A stretch of DNA of 15,068 bases, taken from an uncultured Spirochaetaceae bacterium. Lineage in GTDB: Bacteria; Spirochaetota; Spirochaetia; Treponematales; UBA12059. The notes under the pieces are model-generated. The model was not told where the DNA came from and did not search any database. It saw nothing but the letters and a program-made list of their open reading frames with translations. Below are positions 1 through 11,000 of this stretch, one piece after another (within the stretch, counting starts at the first letter, position 1; the number at the start of each line of letters is the position of its first letter). The position numbers and the translations under genes are program-made. The stretch lies in the NCBI GenBank assembly GCA_938004315.1, contig CALKWG010000391.1, positions 1 through 15,068 of the forward strand, in the 5' to 3' direction.

Positions 1-1218
<1,218 letters not shown>

Positions 1219-1233
1219 GCTTCATTCGAGAAA

Positions 1234-1293
1234 CCGGCGGCTCGCTCGACCGGCCGCCGGAATCCCCCGCATCGCAGCCGGCTGCATGCCGGC
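1234..1293. terminator. Two hairpins between converging genes, possible bidirectional terminator
   Basis: CCGGCGGC (1234-1241) pairs perfectly with GCCGCCGG (1253-1260) around an 11-base loop. A second stem GCCGGC (1277-1282) and GCCGGC (1288-1293) encloses TGCAT. They lie just after the outer-membrane protein stop and before the end of the converging phosphorylase gene. There is no clear T-tract on either side, so intrinsic termination is only a possibility. Confidence 0.4.
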
Positions 1294-1324
1294 CGCCTTC
1301 ATTCGTCCATGCTCGACGCCGAAG

Positions 1325-2122
1325 CTACATCCCTTTAGCGACGGAAACCCGTAGCGCGCCGACCGCGGCGCTATAGATATCCTCGAGCCCGGCCGAGGTG
1401 TCCTTGGACAGGAAGTCGGGCTTCCATTCGGGCTCGGCGAGGCTGTCGGAAATCGTAAAGCACGAGGCTAGCGCCACGCCGCGGTATTCGGCTACGGCGA
1501 AGAGCGCGGCCGCCTCCATCTCCACCACGAGGGCGCCCTCGGCGACGCGGGCGGCCATCTCGGCCCTGGTTTCGCGGTAGATGGCGTCGGTGGTCCAGGC
1601 GGGGCCCGTACGATACGTCAAGCCGGCGCGCGTAAGCTCGTCGCCGAGGGTCCGGGTTAGGGCGGGGTCAGGCCGCGCCGGCCGGCCGTCGGTCAGGTAG
1701 TGGTACGACAGCCCCTCGTCGCGCAGCGCGCCGTCGCAGAGTACCAAGCTGCCGGGATAGAGGCCGGGCACGAGGCTCCCCGCCGTGCCCATTGATACGA
1801 AAGAGCGGCAGCCGAAGGCGATGAGCTCCTCGAGCATGACGGCCGCGGCGGGGCCGCCTACGCCGAAGCGCCCGACGATGGCGATGTCGCCGCCTTCGTC
1901 CTCCAAGTAGGCTAGGTGAGAGCGGAAGTAGCCCTCGGCGAAGCGCACCTTATGGCGCGAGGTCGCGAAGTCGAAGAGGCTCTTTTGATACGAGAGGATC
2001 GCCCCTTTCGGCGCGCGCTCCCCGGCGGGCAGGGCTCCCTTCGATCGTATATAGCCTAAGAACTGCTCGGGGGCGAAGAGCGAAGCTTCGTCGTATTTGG
2101 CCTTGTGCAGGGGTACGGACAT
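1325..2122 (-). CDS. Nucleoside phosphorylase (PNP/uridine phosphorylase family)
   Basis: This cytoplasmic enzyme should cleave a nucleoside with phosphate to free base and ribose-1-phosphate in nucleoside salvage. The 265-residue product, about the usual length, shows the PNP_UDP_1 fold motifs: FGVGGPAAA (about 86-94) and GTAGSL (112-117) in the phosphate/ribose region, the hallmark VVEMEAAALFAVAEYRGV (199-216) where the methionine and glutamates contact ribose, and a late SDSL (225-228). Uridine phosphorylase is the nearest guess, but base specificity cannot be fixed by reading. The same frame stays open far upstream across the divergent TPR gene. The start at 2122 is chosen because AAGGAGG lies 7 bases upstream (2136-2130), a near-perfect ribosome-binding site, and the family homology begins there. 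It diverges from the TPR gene and converges on the outer-membrane protein gene. Confidence 0.88.
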   Translation of the reverse strand: MSVPLHKAKYDEASLFAPEQFLGYIRSKGALPAGERAPKGAILSYQKSLFDFATSRHKVRFAEGYFRSHLAYLEDEGGDIAIVGRFGVGGPAAAVMLEELIAFGCRSFVSMGTAGSLVPGLYPGSLVLCDGALRDEGLSYHYLTDGRPARPDPALTRTLGDELTRAGLTYRTGPAWTTDAIYRETRAEMAARVAEGALVVEMEAAALFAVAEYRGVALASCFTISDSLAEPEWKPDFLSKDTSAGLEDIYSAAVGALRVSVAKGM

Positions 2123-2144
2123 CCGGCGGCCTCCTTGAAAGGGG

Positions 2145-2174
2145 AGTATAGACGCCGGCGCGGGGCGCTGGGAA
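2145..2174 (-). promoter_or_regulatory. Candidate promoter of the nucleoside phosphorylase gene
   Basis: On the minus strand TTCCCA (2174-2169) and TATACT (2150-2145) are separated by 18 bases. The -10 box matches the consensus at 5/6 and the -35 at 4/6. Transcription would begin near 2138, giving a very short leader that consists of little more than the AAGGAGG ribosome-binding site. Confidence 0.5.
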
Positions 2175-2188
2175 GGGAGCGACCCGCC

Positions 2189-2218
2189 TTGATCCGTGCC
2201 GCGGAATCGGACCATAAT
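2189..2218 (+). promoter_or_regulatory. Candidate promoter of the TPR protein gene
   Basis: TTGATC (2189-2194) and CATAAT (2213-2218) are separated by 18 bases and match the housekeeping consensus at 4/6 and 5/6. Transcription would start near 2225. The divergent phosphorylase promoter begins only 15 bases away, so the two could share regulation. Confidence 0.5.
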
Positions 2219-2230
2219 GCTACGTAGGAA

Positions 2231-2248
2231 GGCGGCCGCTAGGCCGCC
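2231..2248 (+). other. Perfect hairpin in the leader of the TPR protein gene
   Basis: GGCGGCC (2231-2237) pairs perfectly with GGCCGCC (2242-2248) around the loop GCTA. It sits just after the predicted transcription start and 22 bases before the ATG at 2271, so it would form at the 5' end of the mRNA. It may stabilise the message; it does not cover the ribosome-binding region. Confidence 0.5.
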
Positions 2249-2270
2249 CGTATATAGGTGGTATCGAATC

Positions 2271-3017
<747 letters not shown>

Positions 3018-3024
3018 GCGGCCG

Positions 3025-3924
3025 TTAAGCCTCGGGCCCCTTCTTAAGGAGTTCCCTGAGCCCCGAGGCGAAGAGCCCGAACGACCCGGCTATGACCAGG
3101 TAGGCGCCCAATGGATAGGCCAAGAGCCAACGATTCACCAGGAGCCGGGCGCGATACAGGCCTATGAGCCCGGCCAACTCGCCCGTCGTCGAGGTGAGCA
3201 GGGGCGGGTCGAAGGTCAGGGTCGTGCCGCCGATGAAAACGAAGAACATCCCCAGCCTGCCCACGAATTGCAGGGTCCTTACGCATTGGTCGGCGAAGGT
3301 CTCGGCGAAGGCTTCGGCTAGGTACGGCGCCAGGTGATGCCTCAGTATCCATCCGCGGTCGGCCCCGGCCCCGACGGCGGCCGTCACGAAGGGCTTGTCG
3401 AGGAGCGCCCGGGTTCGCGCGTCGAAGGAGCCGGCGACTCCGGCGAGCTCGAAGGCCGTCAGCACGGCCGCCTGGACGAAGAAGAGGCCGACGCTCCCCA
3501 ACGGGGAGTTAACGGTGATCGGATAGAGGATGAAGAAGGCCAGGACGAAGCTCGGTACGCCGGCCAGGGGGGCGGCCGCCGCGCCCGATCGCCTTCGGGG
3601 CGCCGATCCCCCCATCGCCGCCGCGATGCCGATCGCCGCGCCTAAGGCGCTGCGCATGAAGGCGGTCAAGGTGACGATGCCCAAGGTCCAACGCAAACCC
3701 CAGAGTAGCCTCGTCATAAGGTCGTAGCCGTAATCGTCGCTCCCCCAGGGATAGACCTCGGAGGGCGGCTCGGGCGCGTAGACCCACGTTTGCCCCGCCT
3801 CGGTCTCCGCGAAGCGTATCGTGTCGGCGTAGCCGAAGGGGTAGGGCGCGAGGAGCCCGGGGAAGGCCGCGACGAAGGCGAGCGCGGCCAGGGCGAGCGC
3901 GCCGGCTAGGAGCTTAGCGTTCAC
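3025..3924 (-). CDS. ABC transporter permease, OppC/DppC-like
   Basis: This is the inner-membrane permease subunit of a peptide/nickel-type ABC importer. The 299-residue product has an N-terminal membrane segment (about 6-27), a periplasmic loop containing PWGSDDYGYDLMTRLLWGLR, which corresponds to the conserved G-T-D-x-x-G-R-D-x-x-S-R-x-x-x-G motif of OppC proteins, then further hydrophobic segments. An EAA-type cytoplasmic loop (AAVGAGADRGWILRHHLAPY, about 193-212) would dock the ATPase. The start is a GTG at 3924 that overlaps the end of the upstream permease gene by 11 bases; AGGAGG at 3940-3935 lies 10 bases upstream and supports it. It is the last gene of the minus-strand run. No solute-binding protein or ATPase gene is adjacent, so the transporter's other parts must be elsewhere. 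The substrate is unknown. Confidence 0.82.
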   Translation of the reverse strand: MNAKLLAGALALAALAFVAAFPGLLAPYPFGYADTIRFAETEAGQTWVYAPEPPSEVYPWGSDDYGYDLMTRLLWGLRWTLGIVTLTAFMRSALGAAIGIAAAMGGSAPRRRSGAAAAPLAGVPSFVLAFFILYPITVNSPLGSVGLFFVQAAVLTAFELAGVAGSFDARTRALLDKPFVTAAVGAGADRGWILRHHLAPYLAEAFAETFADQCVRTLQFVGRLGMFFVFIGGTTLTFDPPLLTSTTGELAGLIGLYRARLLVNRWLLAYPLGAYLVIAGSFGLFASGLRELLKKGPEA

Positions 3925-4876
3925 CGCTTAGGCCCCTCCTGGCTACGGCTAGGGCTATGCGGTACGTCCCCCAGGCGGCGGCGTAGACGGCGAAGCAGGC
4001 GATTACGACCAGGGCGGCGACCGGGTATTGGAACTCCCCCGAACGCGCCAAGCCGCCCCTGGCGGGAAAAGCGGCGGTGAATAGGAGCCGCGTCACGCCC
4101 GGTAACGCGAAGATATACTCGCACATGAAGAGGTTCCCCTGCATCAGCGAGATGATGGACGGTAGCTCGGACCTGATCTCGGGGATGACCGCCGCGCCGA
4201 GGTGCCGTCGGCTGATGAGCGCCTCGCCCAAGCCCTTGGCCCGCGCGTATCGGACGTAGTCGGATTCGGCCGCCTCGAGCGCGCGCCGTCGCGCCGCCTT
4301 ATACGTGAAGGCGAAGGGATAGAAGGCCATGAGCATGAAGGGCAGGGCGAGGACCGGCCCGCCACGCGGGTCGCTCGATATGCGGGCGACGCTAAAGCCT
4401 AAGGCGTCCAGGGCAACCAGCGCGCCGAGCTGCAGCGCCAGGGCCAGGATGAATTCCGGCACGGCGTAGAGGGTGCCCAAGGCTCGGCCGAGGAGTCCCG
4501 CCCCGCGGCGTCGCGGCCCGCTCCCCCCGGCTATCCCTAAGACGATGCCTAGGCTAATTCCCGCGAGGCCGGGCGCGACGACGTAGAAGAAGGATACGGC
4601 GGCGTAGCGCGGCATCGTCTCCCTCGCGTCCCAGCGCGTCTGCCCGACGACGTAGACGAAGCCGTCGCCTCCCGCGAGGCCCGATACCCAGGCGCCTATC
4701 GCCTTGAGCGCGCGGCCGGGCTCCAGGCTCGACCTGACGGGGGCCGTAGGCTCCGGCCTATAGACGCGGAAGGCGGCCGGGCTGGCCGCGGCGAGGAGGG
4801 CGAGCGCGACGGAGAGGGCGAACGCGGCCGCGCCTCGGGCGGCCCTACGCGCCGCCGCCTTGATCGCATCCTTCAT
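3914..4876 (-). CDS. ABC transporter permease, OppB/DppB-like
   Basis: This is the partner permease of the gene at 3025-3924. The 320-residue product has an N-terminal membrane segment (about 15-36), a periplasmic loop of about 60 residues, and several more hydrophobic segments. It carries the EAA-type loop YVRYARAKGLGEALISRRHL followed by PEIRSELP, matching the OppB consensus Y-x-R-x-A-R-A-K-G-L...R-H-x-x-R-N-A-x-x-P only loosely in its second half. The frame remains open further upstream inside priA, but the ATG at 4876 overlaps the priA stop as ATGA and leads directly into the expected N-terminal membrane helix. No Shine-Dalgarno is visible, so translation is probably coupled to priA termination. 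The sequence appears divergent from textbook OppB; substrate unknown. Confidence 0.82.
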   Translation of the reverse strand: MKDAIKAAARRAARGAAAFALSVALALLAAASPAAFRVYRPEPTAPVRSSLEPGRALKAIGAWVSGLAGGDGFVYVVGQTRWDARETMPRYAAVSFFYVVAPGLAGISLGIVLGIAGGSGPRRRGAGLLGRALGTLYAVPEFILALALQLGALVALDALGFSVARISSDPRGGPVLALPFMLMAFYPFAFTYKAARRRALEAAESDYVRYARAKGLGEALISRRHLGAAVIPEIRSELPSIISLMQGNLFMCEYIFALPGVTRLLFTAAFPARGGLARSGEFQYPVAALVVIACFAVYAAAWGTYRIALAVARRGLSGER

Positions 4877-6828
4877 AGGAGCGACACCGGGTCGGGGTCG
4901 ATCTCCGCGTAGACGCCCGAGGGGAGCTTCGTCGCGCCGATGGCCGCGGCGAGCGCCGAGCGGGCGGGACCCGGCTCGGCCGAGCGCAGGATGAGCTGAT
5001 AGCGCGCGTTGCCGGCTATCATGCCGATGGGGCACTCGGCCGGCCCCAAGACCTCGACGGCTCCGCCGGCGCCCTCCGCCGCCGCCGCGGCCAGCTCGCC
5101 GGCCGCCCGTCGGGCCGCCTCGCGCTCCTTCGAACGCAGCACTACGCGGATGAGCCTGGCGAAGGGCGGGAAGCCCAGCTCCCTGCGTATCGCCAGCTCG
5201 TCTCGGTAGAAGCCTTCGACGTCATGGGCGGCGGCGCGGCGTATCACCGCGCTCTGGGGCCGGTAGGTCTGGACCACGACCCGGCCGCCCTTCTCGAAGC
5301 GGCCGGCACGGCCGGCCACCTGGGTGATCAGGGCGAAGGCCCGCTCCGCCGCGCGGAAATCGGGCATGTTCAAGGCGGTATCGGCCGAGACGACGCCGAC
5401 GAGGCGGACCCCGGGGAAGTTGAGGCCCTTGGCCACCATCTGGGTGCCTAGGAGCAGGTCGGCCTTGCGGTCGCGGAATTCGGCCAGGATGCGCTCGACG
5501 CCTCCCGCCTTGGACGCGGCGTCTGCGTCGAGCCTGGCTATCTTGAGCTCGGGGAAGAGCCGCGCGGCGTCCTCCTCGACGCGTTCGGTGCCGAAGCCGG
5601 CCCAACCGGTATCCAGCGAGCCGCAGCTCGGGCAGGCGCCCGGCGGCTCAGCCGAGTAGCCGCAGTAGTGGCAAACCATGCGGCCCCGCTCCTTGTGGTA
5701 GGTAAGGCCCACCGAACAATGCTTACATGTCGCCTCGGCGCCGCAGGCGCGGCAGGTCCAGAAGTATGAGAAGCCGCGTCGGTTCAGGAAGAGTATGGAC
5801 TGGCCGCCCTCTCCCCGTACGCGACGGATCTCGTCGACCAGGCGCGCGGACAGGGCGCCCGATTCCGGGCGCATGTCCACCACCTCGATCTCGGGCAGCT
5901 CGCCGCCGGCCAGGCGCTCGGACAGCGAGAGCCGCTCGAGCCCGCCCTCGTTCATCAGGCGCCAGGCCTCTACGCTCGGCGTGGCCGAGCCCATCACGAG
6001 GCGGGCGCCTGCGAGGGCCGCCCGCCGCATCGCCGCCTGCCTGGCGTGGTAGCGCGGGCTCGAGCCGGATTTATAGGAGCCTTCGTGCTCCTCGTCGAGC
6101 ACGACGAGGCCTAGGTTCCGCACCGGGGCGAAGACGGCGCTCCGCGCCCCGACGGCTATGTCGGCCTCCCCCGACTGCAGGCGCCGCCATTCGGCCAGGC
6201 GCCTCGACGGCGTCAGCCCGGAGTGGAGCACGGCGCAGCGCTGGCCGAAGCGTCGCTTGACGGCGTCGACGACCTGGTGGGTAAGGGCTATCTCGGGGAC
6301 GAGGTAGATGACGCCGCGGCCCTCGGCCAAGGCGGCTTCGGCCGCCTGGAGGAATACCTCGGTCTTGCCCGAACCCGTGGGCCCGTACAGGTAGTAGCGG
6401 CCGCCGCGGCCGGAGACGATGCGCGCGAGCGCCGCCTTTTGCTCGGCGCTCGCCGTTACCGGCGAGGGTTCGACGCGTACCTCGTCGAAGCCGCCCGCCT
6501 CGGGCTTGGCTTCGCGTCGGCCGGAGGGCATCATCGACGCCAGCGCCTCCCCGAGCGAGCAGAAATACATGCCGGCCAGCCACCGGGCCAGCTCCAGGGT
6601 ATCGTCCCCGAATAGGGGCTCGGCGTCCACGACGCGGCGATAGGGCTTGACCAGGGCCGGGTCCAGATCGCAGGCCGCGCCCCGCGATACGACCCAGCCG
6701 ACGAGCAAGCGCCGGCCGAAGGCCGCCTCGACCCGCGAGCCTACCGGAGCCTCAAGGCCCTCGGGCTCGCGGTAGCTGAATTCCCTGTCGACCGGCAGGT
6801 CGAAGGCGACGCCGACGTAGCCTGGCAT
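4873..6828 (-). CDS. priA: Primosomal protein N' (replication restart helicase PriA)
   Basis: PriA is a 3'-5' DNA helicase that recognises stalled or repaired forks and reloads the replicative helicase. The 651-residue product has the N-terminal DNA-binding region (VGVAFDLPVDREFSYREPEG), a Walker A motif GPTGSGKT (149-156), a DEEH box (245-248), the GSATPS motif (280-285), and eight zinc-binding cysteines in four pairs (359/362, 368/371, 386/389, 399/402). Its helicase C-terminal motifs include LLGTQMVAKGLNFPGV and ITQVAGRAGR. It is shorter than the E. coli protein (732 residues) but complete. The ATG at 6828 lies 5 bases after the uracil-DNA glycosylase stop, and no clear Shine-Dalgarno is seen, suggesting coupling. 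The stop overlaps the start of the downstream permease gene. Confidence 0.97.
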   Translation of the reverse strand: MPGYVGVAFDLPVDREFSYREPEGLEAPVGSRVEAAFGRRLLVGWVVSRGAACDLDPALVKPYRRVVDAEPLFGDDTLELARWLAGMYFCSLGEALASMMPSGRREAKPEAGGFDEVRVEPSPVTASAEQKAALARIVSGRGGRYYLYGPTGSGKTEVFLQAAEAALAEGRGVIYLVPEIALTHQVVDAVKRRFGQRCAVLHSGLTPSRRLAEWRRLQSGEADIAVGARSAVFAPVRNLGLVVLDEEHEGSYKSGSSPRYHARQAAMRRAALAGARLVMGSATPSVEAWRLMNEGGLERLSLSERLAGGELPEIEVVDMRPESGALSARLVDEIRRVRGEGGQSILFLNRRGFSYFWTCRACGAEATCKHCSVGLTYHKERGRMVCHYCGYSAEPPGACPSCGSLDTGWAGFGTERVEEDAARLFPELKIARLDADAASKAGGVERILAEFRDRKADLLLGTQMVAKGLNFPGVRLVGVVSADTALNMPDFRAAERAFALITQVAGRAGRFEKGGRVVVQTYRPQSAVIRRAAAHDVEGFYRDELAIRRELGFPPFARLIRVVLRSKEREAARRAAGELAAAAAEGAGGAVEVLGPAECPIGMIAGNARYQLILRSAEPGPARSALAAAIGATKLPSGVYAEIDPDPVSLL

Positions 6829-6833
6829 GGGGC

Positions 6834-7595
6834 TTAGGTTTCGGGGAGGAGCGACTTAAGGAGCTTTAAATCCTCCCAGGCGGGGCGCTTAAGCTCCTCG
6901 TTACGTAACAAGGCGCTCGGGTGATAGCTGGCGACGAGGGGTAGGCCCTTGTAGTCCCAGACGCGACCGCGGAGCTTGCCGACGCCCTCCTTGGTGCCTA
7001 AGAGGGCCTGGGCCGGTACGCGGCCTGCGGCGAGTATCGCCTTGGGTCTTAAGAGGGCGACCTGCCGTTCAAGATACCCGATGCAGGCCGCCTGCTCGTC
7101 CGGGGCGGGGTCGCGGTTCATAGGCGGACGGCATTTAACGACGTTGGCGATATAGCAGTTCTCAGCCCTCGAAAGGCCGATGGCGGCGAGCATGCGGTCC
7201 AAGAGCTGGCCCGCCGGCCCCACGAAGGGGCGGCCGCTGGCGTCTTCCTCGGCCCCGGGGCCTTCGCCCACGACCAGCACGAGCGGCCGAGCCGCGCCTT
7301 CGCCGGGGACGGCGCGCGCCCGGCCGGAGGCCAAGCGGCATTTACGGCAGCGCGCGGCTTCCTGGGCCACCATCGCCAGGCTATCGCCCTTAGGCGAGCC
7401 GGCGGGGTCCATGCCCTCGCGGCCGCCCGGGGCGGCCGTCGCTTCGGCGCCGGAGGCCCGCCGGGCCGCAGGACCCGCATGCGCTTGGGGGCGGAACTCG
7501 GGGGCTAGGCTGCCCCGTCGATAGCCGCCGAGGAGCGCGTCCTCGATCGTATCGAGCTCGTCGTACAGCGCGCGGCGGGCCGCCAGTTCGTCCAT
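6834..7595 (-). CDS. Uracil-DNA glycosylase, family 4 (iron-sulfur)
   Basis: This base-excision repair enzyme removes uracil arising from cytosine deamination. The 253-residue product has a catalytic-domain motif GEGPGAEED (110-118) followed by SGRPFVGPAGQLLD (120-133), NVVKCRPPMNRDP (151-163) and the late HPSALLR (225-231). Four cysteines positioned for a 4Fe-4S cluster are at 83, 86, 155 and 171, which marks family 4 rather than the classical Ung. Residues 1-75 form an N-terminal extension, of which about 30-70 is a low-complexity Ala/Gly/Pro-rich stretch that is probably a flexible linker. The ATG at 7595 lies one base after the stop of the cyclic-nucleotide-binding gene and has no strong Shine-Dalgarno. 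A phage SPO1 polymerase-like relative is an older name for the same family. Confidence 0.93.
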   Translation of the reverse strand: MDELAARRALYDELDTIEDALLGGYRRGSLAPEFRPQAHAGPAARRASGAEATAAPGGREGMDPAGSPKGDSLAMVAQEAARCRKCRLASGRARAVPGEGAARPLVLVVGEGPGAEEDASGRPFVGPAGQLLDRMLAAIGLSRAENCYIANVVKCRPPMNRDPAPDEQAACIGYLERQVALLRPKAILAAGRVPAQALLGTKEGVGKLRGRVWDYKGLPLVASYHPSALLRNEELKRPAWEDLKLLKSLLPET

Positions 7596-7596
7596 A

Positions 7597-8076
7597 CTAG
7601 TAGGTTCCCCGCTGGGCGTTCCGTAGCTCTATGGCCGCGTCGCGATAGCGGCCCGCCGAGACCCGCCCCAAGGCGGCGTAGACCGCCCTGCCGAGCTCGG
7701 CGTCGGCCTCGCAGAGCCGTTTGAGCGCAGGACCGTCGATCCTCAGGGCCAGGCAGCGATCGCGGGCGTAGAGCCCGGCCTCGCGGCGTCCGCCGTCTAA
7801 GAAGGCGGTCTCGCCGACGAATTCCCCCGCTTTAACCGGGGCTATGGCGTCGTCCATGGAGTTCTTACCGCCTGGCGCGCGCATGCGCAGCTCGGCTATG
7901 CCCGAGATCAGGAAGAAGAGGTCGCCCTCGCGCGCGTCCTCTTCGAAAATCGCCCCGTCGGCGGCGACGCTCGAAAGCGAGGCGATCCGGGCGAGCGCGG
8001 CGAGCCGGCCTTCGTCCAGGCCGCCGAAGCCCGGAGCCGAGCGAAGCGCGTCGATCAGGTCGTTGGATGTCGTCAT
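7597..8076 (-). CDS. Stand-alone cyclic-nucleotide-binding domain protein
   Basis: The 159-residue product is essentially one cyclic-nucleotide-binding domain: beta-roll sequence IFEEDAREGDLFFLISGIAEL (about 43-63), then a phosphate-binding cassette FVGETAFLDGGRREAGLYA (about 86-104). In this family the glutamate of the G-E pair (here E89) contacts the ribose 2'-OH and the arginine before x-A (here R98) contacts the cyclic phosphate; both are present, so binding of cAMP or cGMP is plausible. No helix-turn-helix or kinase domain is attached, so any output must go through a partner protein. The ATG at 8076 overlaps the cyclase stop as ATGA, and GGAG lies 8 bases upstream (8088-8085). Direct coupling to the cyclase gene makes it a candidate reader for that enzyme. 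Confidence 0.88.
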   Translation of the reverse strand: MTTSNDLIDALRSAPGFGGLDEGRLAALARIASLSSVAADGAIFEEDAREGDLFFLISGIAELRMRAPGGKNSMDDAIAPVKAGEFVGETAFLDGGRREAGLYARDRCLALRIDGPALKRLCEADAELGRAVYAALGRVSAGRYRDAAIELRNAQRGTY

Positions 8077-11000
8077 AGCGGCCGCTCCGTTCCCGACGCT
8101 AAGCGTCGCTCCGCCTCGCCGAAGTCCCGGGTAGCCAGGAAGGAGGCGACGAGCTCGGGGTCGCCGATCCTCACCTTCTCGTCCTCCAGGAGGCGCAGGG
8201 CGATGGCGGGGGCCTTACGGGCCGCCTCCCCCTCCAAGACGCGCGATGCGTAGTAGTAATAGAGTATGACGTCCTTATAAGGCAAGAGGAAGCCGGTGGT
8301 GAAGCAATACGAGGCCTCGGTCGCGTAGAAGCGGGCCCGCTCTTCGCGGCCGCGGGCCAGCTCTATGCCGGTGAGCGCGACGAGGAGGCCGAAGGCCGGG
8401 TAGTAGCACGAGTGGCGGAGCGCGGGGATCAAGGCTTCCTTGGCGGCGGCCTCGGCCTTGCGCGCGTCGCCTGCGACGAGGCGGCAGAGGCAAAGCATGC
8501 GCAGGGCGTCTATCCGCTCGAATTCGTTCCGTACCTGGTCGGCGTAGAACTCGGCCTGTAGGAAGCCCGCCTCGGCCTCCTCGCGGCGGCCGGCCAGGGC
8601 CGTCGAGCAAGCCGCCATGGCGTGGGCCTGGGCCAGGGCGCTCTCGTTCAAGGGGCCGAGCGCCAAGAGCTCCCGGGCCGCCTGCCCCAAGGCCGGGTAG
8701 TCGCAGAGCTGCCAGAGCGCCTTGAGCTTGAGGTCCAGGCCGAAGAATCGGGCTACGGAGCCCTCGCCGGCGTCGTCAGCTTGTCGGGGCTCCGCCGACG
8801 CCTCGGCCGCGCCGGCGGCGTAGAGATCGAGCTCCGCGAGGGCGCCGCGGTAGTCGCCCGAGTACAGCTTGAACTCGGCCCTCGCGCTCGAAAGCTCGAA
8901 GCGGTCCGGGGCGGGTAGCAGGGCGCAGTGCTCGACGAGCGACCTGGCTTCGTCGAAGTTATTCCGGTGCAGTTCGGCCCAGGCTAAAGTCCGCGTGACG
9001 TTCTGCAGGCTCCGCGCGCTCATGCCGGCGCGGCGGTAGTAGAACAGCGCCTTCTGGCCGGTGAAGCGCGTCTTCTGGAAGGAGAAGGACATGGCCGCGT
9101 GCGCGGCTATCATGTGGTAGGCGAAGCCCATGCCGGCGTCGTCCTGGGCGGCTACGGCCGCCCGCATGATGCGCGACAGCTCGCGCTCGGCGTCGCCGAT
9201 CTTACCCATGTTGAAAAAGAGCGCGCTCTTTAGGATGAGGAGCTGCAGGGCCCTCTTCGGATCCCGCTTGGCCAAGCGCTTGTAGATCGGGTCGAGGTAG
9301 TCGAGGAACTCGTACTTGTAGTTCCGCTCGGGGTCGCGCAGGAGGAGCTCGGCCGCCTCGTCCCAGCGCTCGGCGTTCAAGAGATGCCGTAGGAGCCGCA
9401 GGGGATGCGGCCTTTTCATCTCGAGCATGAGGTCGGCAATAGCCCCGTGGATGAGGCGCTTGTTGTGGTTGAGGACGCTCGCGTACAGGGCCTTGCGGAG
9501 CAGGTCCAGGCGGAAGGAAAAATAGTCGCCGCCCTTGACGAGGATGCCGTCGCGTACGAAGCGTTCGAGCGCCGCGGGCGCCAGCTCCGGATCGCCGCCG
9601 GCCGCCTTGAGCACGCGCCTGGCGTTTTCCTCGCTGAAGTTCAGGATGAAGGCGGACATCATCTTGATGAAGTCGCGCTCGGCCGGCGGGTAATGCTCCA
9701 GGCTCGTGAGGAACATAGTCTGTATGGTCTCGGGCAGGCTCCCGAGCTCGCCGCGGTCGCGGGCGAAGGACGCGTACTCGCGCACGAAGAGCGGGTTGCC
9801 CGCCGACAGGCCCACGATGGTCTTGAGCTGCTCGTCCGGGCAGGCGGGCCAATGGGCCTTGGCGAGCGCCGTAGCCTCGTCCTCCGCCAGGGGGCCGAGC
9901 TTGAGGGCCTTGAGCTCGGGGAAGGCGTCCCGTAGCGCCTGCGGCTCCTCGCGCCCGGCCAGGAGCAGGAAGGGCTTATGCTCGGCGCGGCGGCAGTAAT
10001 ACAGGAGGAACTCGCGGCTAGCCTTGTCCATATGCTGGGCGTTATCCACGAAGAGCAGGGGGGAGTAGAGCGACGAGGCGGCCTGGCCCAGGGCGGCGGC
10101 GTAGAGCGCGTAGAGGGCGGGCAGGGCCTCGCGCTCCTCGGCTTGGGTGCCGTCGTCGCCCGCCAGCCCCGCCAGGACGGCGGCATGCTCGGCCGCCAGG
10201 CCCTTGATCCCCCGTAGGGCCGCCGCGATCCTATCGGCCGGCGCGTCCCGATCCAGGCCCAGATAGGCCAGCGCAAGGTCCCAGGCTACGGCGTAGCGCC
10301 GCGTGACGAATTTTTGGGCGCGGGCCGCCAGGATAGGGGCCTTGAAGTCCGGAAAGGCTCGGGCCTTGCTTATCAGGGCTTGGACCAATCGCGTCTTGCC
10401 TATGCCCGCCTCGCCCAGGACGTAGCGGCCCGAGAGCGCGGCCGGATCGTAGCGCAGGTAGTGGCGTAGGAGTTCGTCGAGCGCCTCTTTGCGGCCCACG
10501 AAGGGCGCGTCGTCGCGCGGCGCGGCGGCGGCCGGACCCTTGACGGCCCAGGCTACGACGGCCTCTTTCTTCCCCTTGGCGGCCACGGAGCGGGGGCCTT
10601 CGAACTCATAATCGAGCTCGCAGGCGCGGCGTACCGTGTCGGAGACCAGGATGCCGCCCGGCTCGGCCGCGGCCTGTAGGCGTTGCGCCACCGCCATGGC
10701 GTGGCCGGTGACCACGTCGAAATCGCCCCGGGTGCCGGTGGCTACTAGGCCGGCGTGGATGCCGACGCGGAAATCCGCCTCGTCGCAGGCTCCGCGGGCC
10801 TCGCGGCAGGGATCATGGCGCCCCAGGAAGCGCAGCGCCGCGGCCACGGCGCGCTGCGGGTCGTCCTCGTGCAGGTCGGGCACGCCGAAGACGGCTACCA
10901 TCGCGTCGCCTATGTATTTCTCTACGGTACCGCCGTATTCCCGGATGACGGCCTCGAAGTCGCCGAAGACCCGGCTCATGAAGGCGTCCATCTCCTCGGG

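Noticed and set aside
2196..2270. Upstream in-frame ATG of the TPR protein
   Set aside because: It would place 25 charged residues before a typical signal peptide and lies upstream of the predicted transcription start.
4877..5035. Upstream extension of the OppB-like permease inside priA
   Set aside because: The added residues are Arg/Pro-rich and unlike any permease N-terminus. The ATG at 4876 starts just before the expected first membrane helix and overlaps the priA stop.
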